A stretch of 64,000 nucleotides of DNA from Cryptomeria japonica. Lineage: Eukaryota; Streptophyta; Pinopsida; Cupressales; Cupressaceae. Shown here piece after piece: positions 56,077 to 64,000 of this stretch (positions are counted from its first letter, which is position 1; each line of letters starts with the position of its first letter). The stretch is from positions 141,710,747 to 141,774,746 of the forward strand of contig NC_081412.1 of assembly GCF_030272615.1 (NCBI RefSeq), read 5' to 3'. Below the pieces are notes generated by a model. The model had not been told where the DNA came from and searched no databases. It saw only the letters and a program-made list of their open reading frames with translations. The position numbers and the translations under genes were made by a program.

Positions 56077-56683
56077 TTGATGTAAATTTTTTGTCAAATT
56101 GATGCCATTTAGTTTAACCATGTCCATTTTAGGAAAGAGTCAGTAAAGTGTTGAAAATCTGTTATCCTTTTATCTTTGTGTAAGTCTAGATCTGTTCATG
56201 TTCTATAAATGATTTTAAAAATTCTCATAGCAGTGAGTGGCAACTCTCAAAGATCTCTGTACCAGCGTGCATTATTGTGAAAGTTTTAAGAGATTTGGTG
56301 AACTTACAACAAAGATTTAGCAGATGCTTGGAGTTTCAAGATTGAAGATCACATAAATTTATTGAAGATATTTTCCTCCATGAAGGAGGTGGTGACTCTA
56401 TATGAAGATCAATGTATGATGTTAGAATATCTGAGAAAGATCTCACCAAATATAAGAGCAACAACTGCAATATCCAGGTATTTGCCAAAATTGGTATTAA
56501 AGATTGTAAGAAATTTTGTTCCTTACCAAGTGAGTTTCAGCACTAAGAAAGAAAAGGAATAAGTTAGGTTGCATGCTCTTGTTAGCTTAAAAGCATGGGT
56601 GAAGTATTTTGAATAATAGGGAAGGTAGACTCTAGTTGCAATAATTCTTATTGATTGAAAATAGTGAGTGAATTTAAGTAAGG
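56077..56683 (+). other. N5 leader
   Basis: AT-rich sequence without a supported gene; a 66-residue open frame at 56362 has no recognisable domain. Confidence 0.45.
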
Positions 56684-57316
56684 TTGCAACTAGTAATGGA
56701 TTATTGTAGAAATTTCTCTATCAAAGGTTATGTGCCATTTTGTTTTGATGGCATACCTAGTTACCCAAATCAGATTCCAAGTGACACTAGGAAGCACTTA
56801 CTATTGTTTAATGGGGACCAGAAACAATCGGCAAGAATGCATGTGCAAAACTTTGTTGATTTAATGAATGACTATGATATCTACCATGAGGATATTTGCA
56901 TGAAGTTGTTTGTGCAGAGCTTGAAAGGGGATGCTAGGATTTGGTTCTTATTTTTGTAGGAAGCTTCTTTTCCCTCATGGGAAGAATTAGTTGCATCTTT
57001 TCTCGAGCAGTTTGCTGAGAGAAAAAAATTTAATGATATGCTAAGGAATTTGATGGAGATTAGAGTTGAGGAAGGTGAATTAGTGCCAACCTTCAATATC
57101 AGATTTTCCAAAGCATTGGTTGAGATCCCACAAGGGTATAGACTAAATGACGAAGTGTCTTTAGTGATTTATTTGGATGCCTTTGGAAGTAAGATGAGTT
57201 ATAGGTTGAGGGATAGAGAGCCAAATACATTACATCAAGCTTTTGTGACAACCATGGACATAGAGAAAAACTTAAAATATGGTATTCCTAAAGGATTTTA
57301 TTCTACTGGTGTCTAA
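56684..57316 (+). pseudogene. N5 gag capsid region
   Basis: Gypsy-type gag on the plus strand: PFCFDGIPSYPNQIPSDTRK, MHVQNFVDLMNDYDIYHEDI, CMKLFVQSLKGDARIWF, a TAG at 56957-56959, then SWEELVASFLEQFAERK and LRNLMEIRVEEGELVPTFNI. This is the retrotransposon-gag capsid pattern (F..F..L.G.A..WF...SW..L...F). The frame ends with TAA at 57314-57316, but the same frame reads on into the acidic region. It would form particles; no protease follows. Confidence 0.85.
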
Positions 57317-59204
57317 TGTCATAGTTTTTGTAATGCTGCAATTAAGTGTGAAGTGAGAAGTAATGTTCAGAGCTTTGGTGTCCATAATTGTGTTGGCAAC
57401 ATTGATAATTTAATTTCAAATGAAAATCAAAGTTGTTTGGTGCAAACAATGGATGATCCTCATATATATATTGATAATGCCAATTGTATTAAAGATGAAG
57501 TGAGAGTTTTTTCAGATTTCACTTCTTGTAATTATGTTGATGATATTTCTGATATGAAAGTTGAGCACAAAATTAATTCAAATTTTTAAAATAGTACACA
57601 TGATTACAATGAAAATACAACCCACATCGATGAACATATTTATAAAGAATGTCACATTGAACAACAAAGAGCAGTGCAATTGTAGACGATTGCGGAACTT
57701 AGAAAAGATCTTGTAGTTGCGGACAAGAAAGTTCAAATGCTGGAGAGCCTTAGAGTTATGAATGAAGACCTTCTGCAATGTGAAAATTTAAGTGAACATG
57801 TTGGAAATTCATCTGATGAAGTTAATCATGCATCTCATAAGGATGATGATGATGAAAACAATGATGGTGATGAGGATTGGTCTTTACATGTTACTAATGT
57901 ATATCATGGTAAACATGAAAGTGTTGAATGGTAGCATGCAACTCTTCTTGAAAGGATTGAACAACTGAATGCATCAATTAATGATAACATGAAGGAAATT
58001 GCAAATACTCACCATGTTTCACCAAAGGCTGAAGAGAAGTCTTATGACAAGGAATTATCAACAAAAGAATGTGAGAACCACAGTCATGAAGATACAACTG
58101 AAGACAACAGTAATTCTTTTGATGATATAAATATTGATGTTCATAATCCTGAAAAATATTTCTGCATATGCTAATGAAGAGCTTATTGCTTGTGAATATG
58201 TGGATAATTACTCATCTGCCAATAGCAATGATGAAACTGTTGAAGTTTATTGTTACATTGATATACAGGCTGATATTCCTCACCAAGATAATTCTAATGA
58301 AAATGAGAATAATGATTATAATTCATTTTCAGATTTGGATGAACCTACATTTGAAGATTTTCAAAGTGGGACATACTATGAAGAGGATGTGAATGTTGAT
58401 GGCATGTTTGAACTAGATATGGAGTTCTTTGCCTTTGATATAAATGTTCATAGTGCTGATGTCATTGATGAAAATGCTGAAGTTTCCCCTTGTGCTGAAC
58501 AAATTTTTGATGCTGATAAAGTTGCCGGCAACAATAGCATGTGTTGTGAAAATTTATTTCACGATGAAGATAAGAGGCATGGCCTGTGTGATGATTATTT
58601 CAGACCACAAATGGAAGTTTTTGAGGTGGATGTAAGTCTGAATGAGAAAGACTTAGCTGAGGAGTTGCTTCAGCCATAAGTATGCATTGTTTTCCGTGAT
58701 TGGGATATTGAGAATGTTGATGTATTGAGTTTGATGAACAAGGATAATATAAAGCGTGGTTAGCATAGTGAAGTACCATATCTGTACCAAAATGTTTATG
58801 TTCCTTATTTATATCAATCGGTTATTAGTGTCCCTCATTCTATGAATTTAAATGATAATGAAGTGAGTGCTGATGAAGATTACAATATTGAAAATAAATG
58901 TTTTATTTTTGAAATTCAGCATGATGATACCCTTGCAAAGGATAGAATTGATTGGGATAGTGAAATGTATGGTAGCTTGTGGGAAGACCTCTATAGTGAT
59001 TGATCTCATGGTTTTACCTTTGTTGAAATAGTGTGTGGCTATAAACTTCCAAATAAGGCAAAAGGAATGCACACCAGTTATTATAGTAATATGATGGAAG
59101 GGGTTAAACATAAGGACTATGCTCAGTTGTTGTTGAAAAGTGCTTTCATTTGGATCATGACATTAGGTGATGAGAATCAGATTTTTGACAAAGGTAAATG
59201 CTGA
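57317..59204 (+). pseudogene. N5 long acidic extension after gag
   Basis: In the gag frame up to about 58174 and, after a frameshift, in the next frame to about 59204, with roughly eight stops in all. It is very rich in Asp, Glu, Asn and Ser, e.g. SHKDDDDENNDGDEDWSLHV, EDTTEDNSNSFDDINIDV, FSDLDEPTFEDFQSGTYYEE, EVSPCAEQIFDADKV. A short helical part (LRKDLVVADKKVQMLESLRV) lies near 57700. No zinc knuckle, protease or polymerase motif was seen. I do not recognise it. The persistence of the same acidic bias across a frame change argues that it was once a real protein. Confidence 0.6.
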
Positions 59205-59415
59205 GATTGTTTGGGGCAAGTTATAATCGGTTGTAGGTCTGTTCTCAATTAAATACCCTATTGTTCGGGTAGAATAAGGAACCCCTATTTTGGAGAGTGA
59301 AGCTCATTGAAGAATTTAAGAAGACAAATGATCTCTTTTGGGTGGTCTGCTTAACCAGAGATTCTAAGTTCCTATGTTGGTCTTGCATCCAACCATCCCG
59401 AGTCAGAGCCACTAT
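59205..59415 (+). other. N5 segment before 3' LTR
   Basis: No gene and no evident purine tract directly before the LTR; AT-rich unique sequence. Confidence 0.4.
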
Positions 59416-61967
59416 TGGGACTCTTAAAATTTGAGATTTTGAGAGGCCCATTTCCAAGATTTTGCATCTGCACTTTCATTTTGGCATGGCTTATCAATCT
59501 TCAAGCAAATGCGATGGGCAAGTCTATAGCCAAATCTCCAATGAACTTTGCCTACATCCTCCCAATGTGGAAATGGAGGGCAATGGTGTTAAAAGACTCA
59601 AGAAAATGCAAATTGAATGGTGAAGCCAAATCTTCTGGGTCGTGTAGCTGAGTAAAAGACATCAAAAATTTTCCAAGCTAAGGCAAATTGGCAGGTGTAT
59701 CACCCTCCTTCACGTGGCAATGGGCATAGAAGCTTCACAATAAATGCAATCGGTCTGTGTAAAACTTTTTCACTTGGGCACCAAATTCGGGTTTTAAAAA
59801 AAAAAAAAAATTTCAAAGGAAAGCCTTTATCCCACATTGGTTGTGGGAAGGGCGATTTTTGTATTCAAATTAAAAGCCCCACACATATCAAGTGTCTAAA
59901 GCTTAAGGGATTTTGACAAGGAAGCATGCGCCCAGTGGGCCCCATCCCCGCGTACGCACACATCCCGAGGCAACCAAATTTTGCAGCAAAAGGGTGAATT
60001 AACAAGCGAGCAAATTGCAGATGATTTGACAGCCATTGCTAGACAGTGATGCAAAAATTCTTGATAGGTAACCATCACAACTCAATGACTAGATGGTGGG
60101 CCCGACAGGTCAGTGACCTAGGTGAGATTAAAGAGCGAGCAGGTCCAAGGTAGATCAATGGTGGTCATTGATCCGCTATGCAAAGATGCATGCCAGTTAC
60201 CCATTGTGGATCAGCGACTGGTGAGGTGGCATCCAATGGTAGGTCTAGTGGCAGGTCCAGTGGCAAGATAGGTGTATCCGCGAGTGGGCTGGAGGAGACA
60301 TGTGGCACAGATGGATGAAGAGGTAAAGGCTGAGAAAGTTGAGTACATCTAACGGTCGGGAAAAGAGATCCAATGGTAGTCACTACACCGCAATGGGAAA
60401 CCGCTCATCAGTTAACCCTCGCGACATGGTGACCAAGTGGTGGGACCAGACAGAAAAGAGGCTCAAGGTGAGGTGGTGGACAAGTGACGCCTAAGTAAAA
60501 TTTTGGGACTACCAACGGTTGTCATTGTACTGTGGTTGTGAAGTGCTTGAAATGAATATCCATCGTGACCCAGCGATAAAGAAGAGCTTCATTCCGATGG
60601 TGAGTCTGGTCGTGCTAAGGTGGTAGGATAGGGACTCCAAAGCTAATCAGGGGGTGCCACGTGGCGAAGTGCAGAAGGAGGATCAAGGGAAAAGTCAAAA
60701 TTAAATGTATAGTTTCGACTATAGTGAAAATGAAAAGATTTAAATGACTGTTGTGCCTAACTAATCTGCAAGAGAAATTAATGACTGGTTGGTTGTGCCC
60801 ATTTGAGAGATTGATGGTTGAGGGGTTATTTTTTTTCCCCAAATATAGACATGTTATATATCATTGGAAAGCTCTCGATCCAAGGAGTCTGTCTCTGTAG
60901 TCAGTTGCAATACACTTCAAATATCTCAAGTGAAATTTCCTCAGGATTTCAGAAATATTTTTTCAGTTTGTCAGAAAAGGTTTTTTGCAGGCCAAGTGTG
61001 TGAGCTGGAAATGGCAGAGGGAGTGGAACTTGTCATTGTCAGAGATGAAATCTCAAATTCTTCTCTTCCTTCTTATTCTGAGGTCTTCTCATTTTGTAAG
61101 GGTTCCATTTTTTTGGAGAATTTCTCCAAGGGAGATTTCCAAGAGGGGTTCCATTTTTGCATTTTAATTTTGTGGGTTGTAATTGTTAATGTTCTCTTTT
61201 TTTTGTCACTGAATAGATACTTTTAGCTATAAATTTTTAGTAGTAGGTCACATATATGTAAGGCATATATGCATTTCCATTGGATTGTCTTCAGGCATCT
61301 TTTCAATTTCAATAAATCTAGTCTTCAAGGGAGTTTGGGTTTATCCTCCCACGGGAGAGTGTAATTCCTATTCTTAAGTATCCTTTATAGAAAGGATTTA
61401 ATTTCAATGAGCAGAAATTGTGAATTGTGAATTAATGTTTGGATATGTATGATCCTTTGTTTGAGTTTAGAATGTATTAATGTCAGACATTAATACAGGG
61501 ATATCTTTCAGTAGATCTGATTTGCAGTTTGGATTTCATTTGTGGCTATTTGTATTGACTCTGTGCCTAGATTGAGGCACTAATCTATTACAGCTAGAGG
61601 TTACTTGCATCAAAATTTTGAAAATCAAATCATAATATCTTTCTTTTCTATTTTGTGGAATTGTTCCACTTATCTCATGTTCAAACCTGTCGAGTTGTCA
61701 ATGTAGATTTAGTCTATCTATAGTACCCTCCTTATTTTCTAACCTTTAATGAGATCTATCTACTTCTGTTGATGTTGTCTTGTGTGTCATTGGTCTAATT
61801 TTATGGATCAAAGGTACACCCACCTAGGTTTTGCAGAGCCTAAAGAGTAGAAGGATTTTTATCCTTGTTATGTTGTCCCAAGCCCTGAAGTATTTCATTG
61901 ATTGAAATTGGCTACTTCATAGGTAAATTGTAGGTGAACTTGGGTTTCTCTTTTTTGAGAACAAACA
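59416..61967 (+). repeat. N5 3' LTR
   Basis: Uninterrupted copy of the N5 LTR, TGGGACTCTTAAAATTTGAG to GAACAAACA. It shows several percent substitutions against the left copy and a few small indels, e.g. an extra AGGTCTAGTGGCAGGTCC-like piece near 60240. Confidence 0.85.
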
Positions 61968-62500
61968 ATTTTTGTAAGAGGATTTATAGGGATACGAATT
62001 TTATGTTCAAATTTCCCAATTCCTTGTCCTTTACAACCTTGTTTTGTAATTATATGAAAGTCACGACTATAAGAATGTTGTTATTGACTAGATGAAGGAA
62101 CAAGATCATGAATTTCTTTGAAATTTGATGTGTAAGGAGGTAGAAAAGGATTTGTAGATGAAGGAGGAGTATCATTTGAAATGAGAATCTCTTTACCTTT
62201 ATCAAGCTTATCCTTTTTGGAAGATTGGGGAGGAATATCTTCATCATCTAAAAGATCATTTTAGTGATTTCTATGTGAGGAGAAAGGTCATGAATAAAAT
62301 GCATAACATCATCCTCCCTACTTAGAATTTAATGTTGAAGATAGGTCCTAGGAGAATAAGGAGGATCTAAAGATGTAAGAATGTTGATGTTGTCATATTG
62401 CCCCCCTTTCTCAAGGGTGTGTGTAGAATAAGAATAGGGATCCATATTACCTTCCAATGCTTGCTCTCTTGTAGAAATATCATTTGGGTAAAGCATTAGA
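61968..62500 (-). pseudogene. G3 gag N-terminal fragment
   Basis: The minus strand reads DISTREQALEGNMDPYSYSTH, then LEKGGQYDNINILTSLDPPY, LSREDDVMHFIHDLSPHIEI and, left of a stop, PPSSTNPFLPPYTSNFKEIH. Composition and position (downstream of the G3 primer site, upstream of the knuckle fragments) fit the start of the G3 gag, but no capsid signature is visible, so the assignment rests on context. It is interrupted by stops and by the N5 insertion at its left end. Confidence 0.45.
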
Positions 62501-63444
62501 TCTCATTTCTTTCACACAAGATATCCTAGGAGAGGTACAAGGGTTAGGATCTTTGGGTTTAGGATCTACAAAAGCTTTAAGGTGATTAACATAGGAAATG
62601 CATGTTGTTAACAACATCACCATAATGCAACATAAATGATACATGAAAGCTTTAAGATCTAATAATTTAGAAATTCTAACAGTACAATATGACCAAGTGT
62701 TATGAAGAAAGAGAAGCAACAGGAAATGGAAGAAAATCTTATCTAACACGTGATAAATATATGCAAAAATTAATGTAATCACATGTGAAAGAGCTAGTAA
62801 ATCCAATTTATTAATTGCCATTAAAAGTCTTAAGTGAAATCTGAATTTGCTAGAAAAGCAAATCTAAAATTAGGACCCTTTTTATGAAAATTAATTTTAG
62901 AATTTGAATTTGTGTTCAACCTTAGAGAGTGGTAAAATTGATAAAGTATGCTGATTTTCAGGATCTGAGCAGAAAAATACAGTCAATTCTGTCTCCCAAA
63001 ATTTTGGGAAAAAAGTTGAGGATCGTGGCAGGAATGCACACGGTCCGACCAATTTTTTTCAAAAATTTTCAAGGATGATAGAGATTATGATTTTAATGTG
63101 GAATTAAAAAAAATAGCTGATTTGGAGATGTCTAGATCGGTCAAACTTGCAGTCAAAGGTCAAAAATGAAAAGATCCTAAAAATTAGGGTTTTATGATTT
63201 AACCACTGAATTTTCAGAATAAACAAACTGATTTGAATTGCAATTTTGAAATGGAAATCAAATTTGAAAGAAGCAATTAAAATTGTACACTTCACAAGCT
63301 TAATTATCCCAAAATGAAAAATTAGGGTTTTTATGCAATTGACCTCTAAAATTTGCAAATAGATCAAACTTGAAAATGAAAATTTGAAATTCAAATTTCA
63401 ATGAATAATATCTAAGAATGAGAAATTAGAATTAATGTGTAAGG
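62501..63444 (-). other. G3 leader
   Basis: AT-rich region between the primer site and the gag fragment. Short open frames on both strands lack domain signatures. Confidence 0.5.
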
Positions 63445-63458
63445 CGTCGGGTTCACCA
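63445..63458 (-). other. G3 primer binding site, tRNA-Trp
   Basis: On the minus strand TTTTGGTGAACCCGACG follows the LTR end; TGGTGAACCCGACG is identical to the start of the G2 site and to the complement of the plant tRNA-Trp 3' end. It shows that the LTR at 63462 is the 5' LTR of a minus-strand element. Confidence 0.8.
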
Positions 63459-63461
63459 AAA

Positions 63462-64000
63462 TGTAAAGTGGAAAATTGGATCCTAGTGACTCCCCACCTA
63501 GGAGAGAGAAAGGAAGCCACTAGGATGATTTTCATTCGGGAGGAACTATACATTCAAAAGAGGGGTTGAATCCACTAGATCCAAATCTGAGGGGAACAAA
63601 GATGTAATTTTTGAGTGGATTGCAAGTAATTGAACTATGATTTACCCTCTTTTGTAAATGACAAAGTTGACTCATTGATTATGTGGAAGAGAGAGAGAAA
63701 GTGAGTGAAATGAGGTGCTACTAGTTTGGGATCGTGCTATAACTTTGGATTTGAGTTAATTAAACTGACATGGATCTTCCCTACAAATTTCAAGAAAATT
63801 CGTTGGGACTGTGGCGGGAATGTACATGGTCTGCCACAAAATTTGCGAAACGAAAAAGGGTTCTTCCGTCTCTGCAAATGAATCCCAAACCTACAATTAT
63901 AGTTGCACACCTGCAACCTACACACAGAAAGAGAAGAAAAGGGGGTTGTGGATAGGGATTTGCCTCAGTCAAACCCTGGTTGAGGAATCAACCTTGAAAG
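63462..64000 (-). repeat. G3 5' LTR, partial (runs off the window)
   Basis: TGTAAAGTGGAAAATTGGATC onward matches 24595-25133 with roughly 10% differences. The window ends before the outer border and the matching target duplication. Confidence 0.85.

Larger units (their letters stand above)
51859..61967 (+). mobile_element. N5: gypsy-type element with gag-acidic protein and no pol
   Basis: Long LTRs (left 51859-55949 including a 1,571-bp insertion; right 59416-61967) flank a 3.5 kb internal region with a primer-site-like sequence, a gag and a long acidic extension on the plus strand. There is no reverse transcriptase or integrase. Termini TGGGACTC and ACAAACA are judged from where the two LTR copies stop matching. 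A clean target duplication and a polypurine tract were not found, so the exact borders may be off by a few bases. Confidence 0.8.
24595..64000 (-). mobile_element. G3: minus-strand gypsy-type element hosting nested insertions
   Basis: Its 3' LTR is at 24595-25798 and its 5' LTR starts at 63462 and runs past the window end. Reading leftwards: a tRNA-Trp primer site at 63445-63458, leader, gag pieces at 62500-61968, 51858-51641 and 44953-44479, a 3' internal region 28121-25821 and a polypurine tract at 25799-25820. N5, C4 and G2 split it. No reverse transcriptase or integrase is seen in the pieces, so it was probably a gag-only non-autonomous element. The two LTRs differ at about one tenth of positions over the 280 bp compared by eye, so it is the oldest layer here apart from the copia remnant it inserted into. 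Confidence 0.8.

Noticed and set aside
62480-62821. 113-residue hydrophobic minus-strand frame
   Set aside because: Lies in the G3 leader; AT-rich composition explains the hydrophobic residues, and its end overlaps the gag fragment in another frame.
1-64000. tRNA, rRNA or host protein-coding genes
   Set aside because: No cloverleaf, rRNA wording or host gene with intact exons was recognised; the tRNA-like hits are primer binding sites.

Overview
The window looks like intergenic DNA from a large-genome land plant. No host gene was recognised in it. Almost everything can be assigned to LTR retrotransposons nested inside one another. The amount of nesting, long Tat-type Ty3/gypsy elements, tRNA-Trp and initiator-Met primer sites, plant-type polypurine tracts and a plant mobile domain (PMD) gene all fit a plant. 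A gymnosperm such as a conifer is my guess, but the sequence alone does not prove it.

Left part (1-24594). A degenerate block made of an LTR-like AT-rich piece, a long CT/GA tract, a copia LTR, an initiator-Met primer site and a dead copia gag-protease-integrase gene occurs twice in direct orientation: unit A at 1-6250 and unit B at 6905-24594. Unit B is interrupted by a 12.6 kb Ty3/gypsy element, here called G1 (8434-21072, target duplication CTTCT). G1 keeps gag and protease, has lost reverse transcriptase, RNase H and most of integrase, and carries an antisense, stop-riddled PMD gene before its 3' LTR.

Right part (24595-64000). A minus-strand gypsy-type element, G3, starts with its 3' LTR at 24595 inside the copia remnant of unit B. 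It ends with its 5' LTR at 63462, which runs off the window. Three later elements sit inside G3. G2 (28122-44473, plus strand, TSD AAATG) is a Tat-type gypsy element with gag, protease, G-patch, reverse transcriptase, two RNase H domains and integrase, disabled by five stops and one frameshift. C4 (44959-51635, minus strand, TSD TATTT) is a copia-like element without pol, carrying a zinc-knuckle remnant and a roughly 1,140-codon unknown ORF. N5 (51859-61967, plus strand) has long LTRs and a gag fused to a long acidic protein but no pol; its left LTR is interrupted by a solo LTR (52676-54241, TSD AGGTG).

Relative ages, judged by eye from LTR-LTR differences: G3 is oldest (about a tenth of positions differ), N5 and C4 are intermediate, G1 is younger (about 2%), and G2 is youngest (under 1%). 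The most unusual items are the PMD gene carried antisense in G1, the large unknown ORF of C4, the gag-acidic fusion of N5, and conserved noncoding structures shared by G1 and G2 (a stem-loop next to the polypurine tract, a motif after integrase, motif clusters in the leader, and ladders of AT-rich hairpins in the LTRs).
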